Source of the DNA: an uncultured Agathobacter sp.
GTDB lineage: Bacteria > Bacillota > Clostridia > Lachnospirales > Lachnospiraceae
DNA length: 64,000 nt
Reading direction: 5' to 3'
Assembly: GCA_934359755.1 (NCBI GenBank)
Contig: CAKRLV010000005.1
Span: 1-64,000, forward strand
A model generated the notes under the pieces. The model worked only from the letters and a program-made list of their open reading frames with translations, was not told the DNA's origin and did not search any database. The position numbers and the translations under genes are program-made. Below are positions 8,776-16,582 of this stretch, piece after piece. Each line of letters starts with the position of its first letter. The stretch's first letter is position 1.

Positions 8776-8938
8776 TAGTACATCGTTTTCGAAATAACTA
8801 CACCATTCACTTGTCTGCAAATCCGATTGTACAGGTAGAAAAGCCTTGGCGTAGCCCACTACGCCTGCGTTTTTATACCTGCACACTCGAATCCGCATTC
8901 TACGCGATTGGTATAGTTATTTACGAAACGATGTACTA
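8776..8938. mobile_element. 163-bp imperfect palindrome, MITE-like element
   Basis: The ends are 25-bp inverted repeats: TAGTACATCG...ATAACTA (8776-8800) and its near-complement at 8914-8938. Inside is a second stem, GGCGTAG / CTACGCC, with a short loop, and outer arms that also partly pair. There is no reading frame. This is the form of a non-autonomous transposon or a long structured intergenic repeat. It takes up most of the gap after the GGDEF gene. No second copy was seen in this window. Confidence 0.7.
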
Positions 8939-8975
8939 AGGCATGAATCTATGATGTCTTTTGACAAATTAATCA

Positions 8976-9030
8976 TATTATAGTGGATGATATTATAGTG
9001 GATGATATTATAGTGGATGATATTATAATA
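8976..9030 (+). repeat. 15-bp tandem repeat carrying -10-like hexamers
   Basis: TATTATAGTGGATGA is repeated exactly three times (8976, 8991, 9006), with a fourth partial copy TATTATAATA at 9021. Each unit brings a TATTAT hexamer. TTGACA lies just upstream (8961-8966). The repeat sits 29 bases before the next start codon and probably tunes its promoter. The rest of the 8683-9058 gap holds only the MITE-like element. Confidence 0.8.
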
Positions 9031-9058
9031 TAAAACATATGTATAGGGAGGACGCAGA

Positions 9059-9952
9059 ATGGACAACTATATTTTTAATAATTCGCATGTTATTGCGTGG
9101 TTACAGTACTTTTCAAATAATGTGGAGGTAGACCTTGAGCATGTGAAGATTCTTGATATTACAAGGAAAAATAAGAATCTTATCCCGGCAGTGGAGGCAC
9201 ATCACAATGTCCTTGTTTTTACAGAGGCAGGACATGATGATATATTTTACCGCATGTACAATGCAGGACTTGGTGAATGTACAGTTATCTATAATGATGG
9301 AAGCGAACCAGAGGGACCTGTAAAGCAGGATAAAGTCGCAAATATGATAGACCGTGGAATCAATGCATCAGCAGGGATGCTTATTCACAATCCCAATGCG
9401 AGAAGCACCGTCAAATTTGGAATGGATAATAAGACATTTGCAAGTGGTTCAGTACGATATGTAGGTTCCGAGATTCGTTCAGTTATTTTATCAAAGATGC
9501 AGATTAATGAGGGCAAGAATATCTGTGTTATTTCTGGGGAATCAATTGCTATTGAGGCTGCGATTCTTGATGGTGAGGGAGATGTGATTGCTGTTGAATA
9601 CAATTCCAATGACAGACGGACATTAGAGGACAATGTAGCACAGTTTGGTCTTAATAATGTTACCATAATAGACCATGTAGATGAAGAAAGCATGAAGAGT
9701 CTTGCAGTTCCAGATGTTACAATGCTTGTTGCATCAGCAAGTATGGAGCAGGAGATGGAATGTCTGCTTAAGCTGAATCCAAATATGGAATTTGTAATAT
9801 ATACACTCGATTTTGTTGTTGCAGCATCTATGCCAGATTTGTGCCGCAAATTCGGAATAAGGGACCCTGAGATAATACAGGTGTCTGTATCGAAGCTCTC
9901 AAGCAAGAATACATTTACAGCGCAGCCAGCGCCATGGATTATTTCTATATAA
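9059..9952 (+). CDS. CbiT-like methyltransferase-family protein, orphan
   Basis: This 297-residue soluble protein has a second half resembling CbiT (precorrin-8w/6B methyltransferase) over VRYVGSEIRSVILSKM, then AIEAAILDGEGDVIAVEYN and ANVAQFGLNNVTIID-like spacing. The N-terminal half is a degenerate CbiE-like region. The SAM-binding glycine motif, normally DIGAGTGS in this family, reads VISGESIA here, so catalysis is doubtful. No other cobalamin genes are nearby. It may be a repurposed member of the family. It has its own promoter region with 15-bp repeats upstream and is followed by glyA. Function is uncertain. Confidence 0.55.
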   Translation: MDNYIFNNSHVIAWLQYFSNNVEVDLEHVKILDITRKNKNLIPAVEAHHNVLVFTEAGHDDIFYRMYNAGLGECTVIYNDGSEPEGPVKQDKVANMIDRGINASAGMLIHNPNARSTVKFGMDNKTFASGSVRYVGSEIRSVILSKMQINEGKNICVISGESIAIEAAILDGEGDVIAVEYNSNDRRTLEDNVAQFGLNNVTIIDHVDEESMKSLAVPDVTMLVASASMEQEMECLLKLNPNMEFVIYTLDFVVAASMPDLCRKFGIRDPEIIQVSVSKLSSKNTFTAQPAPWIISI

Positions 9953-10032
9953 AGTGCAGATTATAAGAAAATAATCTATAGAAATTATAGGTTATAGAAT
10001 CATAGGTTATAGATTCTATAAGTATTTATGAA

Positions 10033-10061
10033 TTGATTAAAAATCACGTATAACATATAAT
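10033..10061 (+). promoter_or_regulatory. Promoter for glyA
   Basis: TTGATT (10033-10038) and TATAAT (10056-10061) are spaced by 17 bp. An A/T-rich hairpin, TATAGAATC (9993-10001) with GATTCTATA (10012-10020), lies just upstream. Confidence 0.65.
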
Positions 10062-10118
10062 CATATATAATTAAGTGCAGTTAATTAAAAGCTCTAAATA
10101 AATATAAAGGAGAATCAT

Positions 10119-11363
10119 ATGTACACATTAAATGACATCAAAACAGTTGATCCAGAAATCGCAAATGCTATCACTGATGAATTCAATCGTCAGAATAGTC
10201 ACATCGAATTGATTGCATCAGAGAACTGGGTAAGTCCAGCAGTTATGTCTGCTATGGGAAGTATCCTCACCAATAAATACGCAGAAGGATACCCAGCTCA
10301 CAGATATTATGGCGGATGTGAGTGCGTAGACGTAGTAGAGGAACTTGCAAGAGAAAGAGCAAAAGAATTATTCGGATGTGAATATGTCAATGTACAGCCA
10401 CATTCAGGTGCACAGGCAAATATGGCAGTACAGTTTGCAGTACTTAAGCCTGGAGATACTGTTATGGGAATGAACTTAGATCATGGCGGACATCTTACAC
10501 ATGGTTCTCCGGTTAACTTCTCAGGAACATACTTCAATATTGTGCCTTATGGTGTAAATGACGAAGGTGTGATTGATTATGATAATGTTATGGCAATAGC
10601 AAAAGAATGCAAGCCTAAGATGATTATTGCAGGTGCATCAGCATATGCCCGTATAATTGATTTTAAGAAATTCAGAGAAATAGCAGATGAAGTTGGAGCT
10701 TTTCTTATGGTAGACATGGCTCATATCGCAGGTCTTGTAGCAGCAGGACTTCATCCAAGCCCAATTCCATATGCAGATGTTGTCACAACAACTACTCACA
10801 AGACACTTCGTGGACCAAGAGGTGGAATGATTTTATCAAGCCAGGAAGTAGCTGACAAATATAAATTCAACAAAGCAATTTTCCCAGGTACACAGGGTGG
10901 ACCACTTATGCATGTAATCGCTGCAAAGGCAGTCTGCTTCAAAGAAGCATTACAGCCTGAATTCAAAGAATATCAGCAGCAGATTATTAAGAATGCACAG
11001 GCTCTTTGCAAGGGACTTCAGAGCCGTGACATCAAGATTGTTTCTGACGGAACAGACAATCACCTTATGCTTGTAGACCTTACACCATACAACCTTACAG
11101 GAAAAGAGGTTGAGAAGCTTCTTGATATGGCACACATCACAGCCAACAAGAACACTATTCCAAATGATCCACAGAAGCCATTTGTTACAAGTGGTATCAG
11201 ACTTGGAACTCCAGCAGCTACATCCCGCGGACTTAAGGAAGATGATTTTGATAAGGTTGCAGAAGCTATTGCACTTCTTATCAAGAGCGGTGAATCAGCA
11301 GTTGATGAAGCAAGAGCTATTATCAAGACTCTTACAGATAAGTATCCACTTAAATTTGAATAA
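10119..11363 (+). CDS. glyA: Serine hydroxymethyltransferase
   Basis: This PLP enzyme converts serine and tetrahydrofolate to glycine and 5,10-methylene-THF, the main one-carbon supply. At 414 residues it is of normal bacterial length. The PLP lysine is K228 in VVTTTTHKTLRGPRGG. Other family segments are SENWVSP, YAEGYPAHRYYGGCECVD and QPHSGAQAN. AAAGGAGA lies just before the ATG. It is monocistronic, with a promoter at 10033 and a terminator at 11436-11477. The gene is complete and ordinary. Confidence 0.97.
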   Translation: MYTLNDIKTVDPEIANAITDEFNRQNSHIELIASENWVSPAVMSAMGSILTNKYAEGYPAHRYYGGCECVDVVEELARERAKELFGCEYVNVQPHSGAQANMAVQFAVLKPGDTVMGMNLDHGGHLTHGSPVNFSGTYFNIVPYGVNDEGVIDYDNVMAIAKECKPKMIIAGASAYARIIDFKKFREIADEVGAFLMVDMAHIAGLVAAGLHPSPIPYADVVTTTTHKTLRGPRGGMILSSQEVADKYKFNKAIFPGTQGGPLMHVIAAKAVCFKEALQPEFKEYQQQIIKNAQALCKGLQSRDIKIVSDGTDNHLMLVDLTPYNLTGKEVEKLLDMAHITANKNTIPNDPQKPFVTSGIRLGTPAATSRGLKEDDFDKVAEAIALLIKSGESAVDEARAIIKTLTDKYPLKFE

Positions 11364-11414
11364 TATTTACAGTTACATGCTATAAGGGTTCTCTTGAAAA
11401 TTAAACAGAGATAC

Positions 11415-11476
11415 TTATGATGTAATACTGATATGAAAGACAGCTAGAAATCTGATAAGGGTTTCGGCTGTCTTTT
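11415..11476 (+). repeat. Left copy of a 62-bp direct repeat containing a terminator
   Basis: These 62 bases recur at 14815-14876 with a single mismatch. Each copy has a hairpin AAAGACAGC / GCTGTCTTT followed by T residues, so here it terminates glyA. Weaker similarity extends about 20 bases upstream of both copies. Confidence 0.85.
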
Positions 11477-11503
11477 TGTATATTTATGAGATTAAATGTT
11501 TGT

Positions 11504-11533
11504 ACCATTTCTGTAGAATATGAACTGTTTCTG
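11504..11533 (+). promoter_or_regulatory. Possible LytTR-type operator upstream of the response regulator
   Basis: ACCATTTCTG (11504-11513) and ACTGTTTCTG (11524-11533) form a direct repeat with 20-bp periodicity. LytTR regulators such as AgrA bind paired repeats about two helical turns apart. It lies about 80 bases before the gene for such a regulator, so autoregulation is plausible but unproven. Confidence 0.35.
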
Positions 11534-11611
11534 CAATAAGTATTGTAAAATTTGAATATTATTCTGATAATAATAATGGATTTTTATATCTACATATGAG
11601 GAGAAAATAGG

Positions 11612-12340
11612 ATGATAAACATTGCAATATGTGACGATGAAGAATTATTTTTGCAAAGGGAAAAAGAAATCATATATAAATATATGACAAAAAAAGGATA
11701 TAACTGTAGTATTGATTTATTCTTGAGTGGCAAAGACTATTTAGAATGTGATGATGTAGAAAAATACGATATTGTTTTTCTGGATGTATCTATGGATGAA
11801 ATGAATGGAATAGAGACTGCAAAGCGCATTAGAAAAAATAATCAAAAGGTCTACTTGATTTTTGTTACAGCATATATTAATTATGCAACGGAAGGATATA
11901 AGGTCAATGCAAGCAGATATATACTAAAAAATAATAAGACATTTGAATTGGCGATTGAAGAAAGTCTATATAGTATTATTCAAAAAATAGAAGAGGTTGA
12001 TTGTAAATATCAATTTTCATTTGTGGAAGGAAATAAGAGAATAAATTTGTCAAAAATTATTTATATAGAAAGTAATCTTCATAGGTTGATTTTTCATATA
12101 TCAAATAGAGATAAAGGGCAATTTTCTATGTACGAAAAACTGGATGTTATAGATGCTAAAATAGGGCAGTTTGGTTTTTGCCGAATTCATAAAAGCTATC
12201 TTGTGAATATGAGATATGCGCAGGATATTGAAAGATATAAGCTATTATTAAGTGATGGTACAAGCTTGAATATTGCAAAACCTCGATATTCAAGAGTCAA
12301 GGAAGCATTTGCAATGAGTAAGGGGGAATATGATGATTGA
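11612..12340 (+). CDS. LytTR-family response regulator (AgrA type)
   Basis: This 242-residue cytoplasmic regulator has a receiver domain (1-120) with acidic residues D8-D9 and the phosphorylated D58 in VFLDVSMDEMNG, and a C-terminal LytTR DNA-binding domain (about 140-238) with IIYIESNLHRLIFHI and FCRIHKSYLVNM. Such regulators control peptide signalling, bacteriocins or virulence traits. The adjacent kinase gene overlaps by 8 bases. No agrB or agrD gene is nearby, so the input signal is unknown. Codon use is A/T-rich compared with glyA and serS on either side, as is the whole repeat-bounded segment. Confidence 0.9.
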   Translation: MINIAICDDEELFLQREKEIIYKYMTKKGYNCSIDLFLSGKDYLECDDVEKYDIVFLDVSMDEMNGIETAKRIRKNNQKVYLIFVTAYINYATEGYKVNASRYILKNNKTFELAIEESLYSIIQKIEEVDCKYQFSFVEGNKRINLSKIIYIESNLHRLIFHISNRDKGQFSMYEKLDVIDAKIGQFGFCRIHKSYLVNMRYAQDIERYKLLLSDGTSLNIAKPRYSRVKEAFAMSKGEYDD

Positions 12341-13631
12341 ATACATATATAGTATGATTTATACAGTCATATATATTTCTTTATTAAATCTTTTTGTGGG
12401 AATTTTTGTGCCAAAGAAGAATATGAATACGCGTATTTATATTGGTATTCAAGTGCTGCTTGTTATCGGAAATTATGGAATATCGTATTTTTTTATGAAT
12501 CAAATGGCAATAAAACAAGTGCTGATTATTTATATTAATGCAATTATTGTGAACTTTTTATATGTTACAAAAATGAGAAAATCATTTGCATTAACAATTC
12601 TGTTTCAGGGCTGTGGAATAGCTATCGAATATTTGGTTTTTGTTATATTGCAGGATAGCTTTGGTTTGAAGAGCGAAGATATTTTGAAAACAGGAATGCT
12701 TAATTATATTATGGGAATATTGTGTCTGATGATGATTTTTTGTGCCATTTCTATTATTAAAAAATCATTATCAAGAAAACTTGGTTATTTGTTAACTGAG
12801 ATGGAATGGTTGAGATTTTCTGTTTTTCCTATCTTTTGTATTATCACTATTGTTGCTTTGATGTTTAATTTTGATGTTGTTGAAAGTAGTAGACAGAGAT
12901 TGATTCTGATATGCATTGTAAGTGGGCTGGTAGTGATGAATATATTAGTTTTTGAACTTTTGAGTGATGCATTGAAGAGGGAAAGCAAGCTGGCTGATTA
13001 TAAAGTGATTCAGGAACGCGGAAAAAATGAAACAGAAAAGTACCAATCAATGATAAAAAATTATAATGAACAGCAAAAATTAGTTCATGAATTTAAAAAT
13101 CATATGGACTGTATTGCTTCACTTATCCAGCATGAAGAATATAGCAGATTGAATAGTTATATATCAGGGATACAAAGGGAATTGAATCATCATCATGATT
13201 TGATGGATACAAACAATAAGCTTATAAATACAATATTAAACTCTAAATACATAGAGGCAGGAGAGAAAAATATCTTGTTAGTGGTTAAGGCAAATGATTT
13301 ATCGGATATTGTTATTGATGACCAGGATCTGGTTATTTTATTATCAAACTTAATCAATAATGCAATTGAAGCCTGTGAAAAAGGTGTGAAAAAAATAATC
13401 AAACTCAAGCTTATCAAAGAACCTAAGTGGTTTATTGTATCAGCATCAAATAATTATGAGCAAAAGCCAGTTAAGGAAGAAGGAAAATATATAACAAGCA
13501 AGTTTCAAGATGCCAATAATCATGGAATTGGAATAGAGAATATTAAGGATGTTATTGAAAAATATGAAGGGACATATTCTATAAAGGACGAAAATAATAT
13601 ATTTCAGTTTTCAATTATAATACCAATGTAG
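12333..13631 (+). CDS. Sensor histidine kinase of the AgrC/ComD type
   Basis: This 432-residue protein has six predicted membrane helices in its first 200 residues. A coiled linker and the phosphoacceptor segment KLVHEFKNHMDCIASL follow, then a GHKL-type ATPase domain with the N-box LLSNLINNAIEACEKG and G-box HGIGIENIKDVIEKY. This layout is that of kinases sensing extracellular peptides. ATG 12333 was preferred over ATG 12330 because of the spacing from the GGGGG site. It is co-translated with the regulator. No neighbouring peptide precursor is seen. Confidence 0.88.
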   Translation: MIEYIYSMIYTVIYISLLNLFVGIFVPKKNMNTRIYIGIQVLLVIGNYGISYFFMNQMAIKQVLIIYINAIIVNFLYVTKMRKSFALTILFQGCGIAIEYLVFVILQDSFGLKSEDILKTGMLNYIMGILCLMMIFCAISIIKKSLSRKLGYLLTEMEWLRFSVFPIFCIITIVALMFNFDVVESSRQRLILICIVSGLVVMNILVFELLSDALKRESKLADYKVIQERGKNETEKYQSMIKNYNEQQKLVHEFKNHMDCIASLIQHEEYSRLNSYISGIQRELNHHHDLMDTNNKLINTILNSKYIEAGEKNILLVVKANDLSDIVIDDQDLVILLSNLINNAIEACEKGVKKIIKLKLIKEPKWFIVSASNNYEQKPVKEEGKYITSKFQDANNHGIGIENIKDVIEKYEGTYSIKDENNIFQFSIIIPM

Positions 13632-13803
13632 ATGATGTGTAGAAATGGTGTTATGGACGATTTATGCATGATGTGGCATAGTTCTGCAAAAGGGGTGGAA
13701 AAGCGTAGTTGGTTTGTGATATATAATAAGAGTAACTTGATATATAGGCGGATATTGAGCAATTTAGGTCTATGGGTGATATGAAAATTATTGGAGGATG
13801 AAA

Positions 13804-14445
13804 ATGCAGGTAAATTTTAGTGGATGTGGATATAACAAATATGCAGGAGCGATGAGTAGTACTAAATCAAAGGCTGTTTTTGCTGTTAATGATAATGAAA
13901 AAGAAACCCGGGATGATGTTCTTTCTTATTATCAAAAACTATGCAAAGAATTTGATGGGGTATCATTTCGTTTGGATGATTTACAAGAGGCTTTTAAGCA
14001 TACTGATGATGTATATTTGGGATATAACAATAGTTTTAATCAGATCGGGGATAACTTTGGAAATATGGGGCAATGCAGTATAACTCTAGATGTGTCTGTT
14101 ATTGAACGAATGCAAAATGATCCTAATTATGAAGAACGAATAAAGGGAATGATTAAAGATTCATATACTAGATATTCGCAGTATGAAGCTAATGCGGTTC
14201 AAGATGGATATTCCTTTGTGAGTATTTCAATTGAGGATAACAATGGAGTGCCAATTAGAGGGGTTAAACAATCTCATGTTCCGTATTCGACTGAAGAAGA
14301 GGTTAGAGATTTGTGGAACAATGCGGATATGACAAAGAAATTGACATTCAAGATTGAAAGTCAAAAACAGCAAATGCTGGATTCGTATATGAAAATGTTT
14401 GACGGAAATCGTAGAAGAAAATCAGAATTAAATTTAGATAATTAA
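13804..14445 (+). CDS. Hypothetical protein, unknown family
   Basis: This 213-residue hydrophilic protein starts MQVNFSGCGYNKYAGAM, with no signal peptide or membrane helix. It has an acidic middle region and a basic tail (FDGNRRRKSELNLDN). The start was set at ATG 13804, six bases after TTGGAGG; the upstream ATG at 13798 touches that site. A TATAAT (13722-13727) upstream could serve as its -10. It lies inside the repeat-bounded segment next to the AgrC/AgrA-type pair and may be one of its targets. I do not recognise the family. Confidence 0.6.
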   Translation: MQVNFSGCGYNKYAGAMSSTKSKAVFAVNDNEKETRDDVLSYYQKLCKEFDGVSFRLDDLQEAFKHTDDVYLGYNNSFNQIGDNFGNMGQCSITLDVSVIERMQNDPNYEERIKGMIKDSYTRYSQYEANAVQDGYSFVSISIEDNNGVPIRGVKQSHVPYSTEEEVRDLWNNADMTKKLTFKIESQKQQMLDSYMKMFDGNRRRKSELNLDN

Positions 14446-14484
14446 TTTGTCATTATGGATATAAATATATAAGAATCCAGAATC

Positions 14485-14813
14485 ATGAAAAATAGATATA
14501 TAAAAGTTATTATATTAATTGTGTTTGCAATAATATTAGTAATTATTGCAGATAGAAACAAAACAAAGACATATATTCAAAGGATTTGTCTGATATTGTT
14601 TGGAAAGTCTATCTAATGGATAAACCATTTGCAGATGCTCCAAGATTTATACCACAGGCAGGATATGAAGCTGTGATTGTTGGAAATGGAGAGATTGAGA
14701 TAACAAAAGGAACCTATGTTGTGGTGTATTGTTCACAGAATGCATATGAATATGGACTAAATTATGCTGGTGATGATAATGCAGGTTATAAATGTTCTCT
14801 CAAAATTAGATAG
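14485..14813 (+). pseudogene. Frameshifted small membrane-anchored protein
   Basis: An ATG at 14485 opens MKNRYIKVIILIVFAIILV, a clear N-terminal membrane anchor, and runs for 43 codons to a TAA. Another frame, open from 14556, continues with DIYSKDLSDIVWKVYLM and DAPRFIPQAGYEAVIVG to TAG at 14811-14813. Joining the two frames within the A-rich stretch 14555-14570 would give a single protein of about 110 residues. A one-base loss or gain there most likely broke the gene; a sequencing error or programmed slip is also possible. The C-terminal part reads like a small beta-rich domain. Function unknown. Confidence 0.6.
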
Positions 14814-14814
14814 A

Positions 14815-14876
14815 TTATGATGTAATACTGATATGAAAGACAGCTAGAAATCTGATAAGAGTTTCGGCTGTCTTTT
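14815..14876 (+). repeat. Right copy of the 62-bp direct repeat with terminator
   Basis: It matches 11415-11476 with one mismatch, at an offset of exactly 3400 bp. The internal hairpin AAAGACAGC / GCTGTCTTT plus T residues acts as a terminator before serS. Confidence 0.85.
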
Positions 14877-15065
14877 CTTTGTATACTTGCTTTATATTGT
14901 GGTTAAGTTGAGATAGGAATGAGGTACGTGCAAAGCGTTGTAATTTCCAAAAGTGTGAATCCTGCAAATGATGTAAACAGGAATTTACTGTGAAATCTTG
15001 CATTTTACAGGGATTCGGGGTAGAATATCAAGAAGAAAAAGATATTGAGTAATTATGGAGGAAAT

Positions 15066-16355
15066 ATGATAGATTTAAAGTTTTTGCGTGAGAATCCTGA
15101 CGCAGTAAAAGAAAATATCAAGAAGAAATTCCAGGAGCATAAACTTCCACTTGTTGACGAAGTTATAGAATTAGACCAGAAAGCAAGGGAGGCACAGCAG
15201 GAAGCTGATGACCTTCGTAATAAGAAGAATAAAGTATCTAAGCAGATCGGTGCATTAATGGCACAGGGCAAGAAGGAAGAGGCAGAAGCAGTTAAAGCAG
15301 AAGTTGCAGAGATTTCTAAGAGACTTACAGAACTTGAGCCACTTGAGAAAGAACTTTCAGAGAAAGTTACAGAGATTATGATGAAGATTCCAAATATCAT
15401 CGATCCATCTGTACCAATCGGACCTGACGATAGTGCCAATGTTGAGAACGAGAAATTCGGAGAGCCAGTTGTTCCAGATTTTGAGATTCCATATCATACA
15501 GAGATTATGGAGAGATTTGACGGAATAGACCTTGATGCAGCTGGTCGTGTAGCTGGAAATGGTTTCTATTATCTCATGGGAGATATTGCAAGACTTCATT
15601 CAGCTATGACTGCATACGCAAGAGACTTCATGATTAATAAAGGATTCACATATTGTATTCCACCATTTATGATTCGTTCAAATGTCGTAACTGGCGTTAT
15701 GAGTTTTGAAGAGATGGATGCCATGATGTACAAGATTGAAGGAGAGGACTTATACTTAATCGGAACATCAGAGCATTCTATGATTGGTAAGTTCATTGAC
15801 ACAATCAATGACGAGAGCAAGCTTCCTTATACATTGACAAGCTATTCTCCATGTTTCCGTAAAGAGAAGGGAGCACACGGAATTGAAGAGAGAGGTGTTT
15901 ACCGTATCCATCAGTTCGAGAAGCAGGAGATGATAGTTGTATGTAAGCCGGAAGAGTCTAAAGAATGGTATGAGAAGATGTGGAAGTACACAGTAGAACT
16001 TTTCAGAAGTCTTGATGTACCAGTTCGTACTCTTGAGTGTTGTTCAGGAGATCTTGCAGACCTCAAAGTTAAATCATGTGACGTAGAAGCATGGTCACCT
16101 AGACAAAAGAAGTACTTTGAAGTAGGCAGCTGTTCAAACCTTGGCGATGCGCAGGCAAGACGTCTTAAGATTCGTGTTAAGGGAGAAGATGGCAAGAAGT
16201 ACTTTGCACATACTCTTAACAATACAGTTGTTGCACCACCACGTATGCTTATTGCATTCCTTGAGAATAATCTCAATGAGGATGGTTCAATCAATATACC
16301 AAAGGCACTTCAGCCATATATGGGTGGAACAGAGAAGCTTATTCCAAAGCATTAA
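15066..16355 (+). CDS. serS: Seryl-tRNA synthetase
   Basis: This class II synthetase charges tRNA-Ser. It has 429 residues. An N-terminal coiled-coil arm (about 25-105, rich in K, E and A) binds the tRNA, and is followed by the catalytic core with TSEHSMIG, FRKEKGAHGIEERGVYRIHQFEKQEM (motif 2 region) and the motif 3 NNTVVAPPRMLIAFLEN. ATG 15066 has GGAGG (15057-15061) at the right distance; an upstream TTG (15045) lies before this site. No T-box was found in the 190-base leader. Ordinary housekeeping gene. Confidence 0.97.
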   Translation: MIDLKFLRENPDAVKENIKKKFQEHKLPLVDEVIELDQKAREAQQEADDLRNKKNKVSKQIGALMAQGKKEEAEAVKAEVAEISKRLTELEPLEKELSEKVTEIMMKIPNIIDPSVPIGPDDSANVENEKFGEPVVPDFEIPYHTEIMERFDGIDLDAAGRVAGNGFYYLMGDIARLHSAMTAYARDFMINKGFTYCIPPFMIRSNVVTGVMSFEEMDAMMYKIEGEDLYLIGTSEHSMIGKFIDTINDESKLPYTLTSYSPCFRKEKGAHGIEERGVYRIHQFEKQEMIVVCKPEESKEWYEKMWKYTVELFRSLDVPVRTLECCSGDLADLKVKSCDVEAWSPRQKKYFEVGSCSNLGDAQARRLKIRVKGEDGKKYFAHTLNNTVVAPPRMLIAFLENNLNEDGSINIPKALQPYMGGTEKLIPKH

Positions 16356-16421
16356 TAGCCCAAAGTGCTACCAATTGAAAGCATATAATTGGCAGTAAAA
16401 AGAATAAAAACAAAGATAATT

Positions 16422-16468
16422 AAAATGTTGCAAAATTTTTTGAAAATTTTTGCAACATTTTTTTTACC
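16422..16468 (+). terminator. Terminator after serS
   Basis: A long stem AAATGTTGCAAAATTTT pairs with AAAATTTTTGCAACATTT, followed by TTTTTT. The right arm also supplies the TGCAACATTTT part of the ECF-type promoter for the next gene. Confidence 0.8.
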
Positions 16469-16488
16469 TATCAGGTATTACTAATGTA
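16451..16488 (+). promoter_or_regulatory. Putative ECF sigma promoter, upstream of the transglutaminase gene
   Basis: TGCAACATTTT (16451-16461) is followed 31 bases from its start by TAATGTA (16482-16488), within GTATTACTAATGTA. The same pair with the same spacing occurs at 20373-20410. An ECF sigma gene lies between the two sites. Confidence 0.5.
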
Positions 16489-16582
16489 AAGCGAATTCGA
16501 GATACAATAATTATGGAGGGATTGCACATTTAGTATCGCTCCAGAGAAGAAGGATGAATTTTTCAAACACAGAAAGGTAAAT

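Noticed and set aside
11110..11385. Plus-strand frame of 91 codons inside glyA
   Set aside because: It is fully contained in glyA in another frame and has a Leu/Gln-rich shadow composition.
14877..15065. Serine T-box upstream of serS
   Set aside because: The T-box core and specifier-loop elements are absent, and the leader has no terminator with a matching antiterminator.
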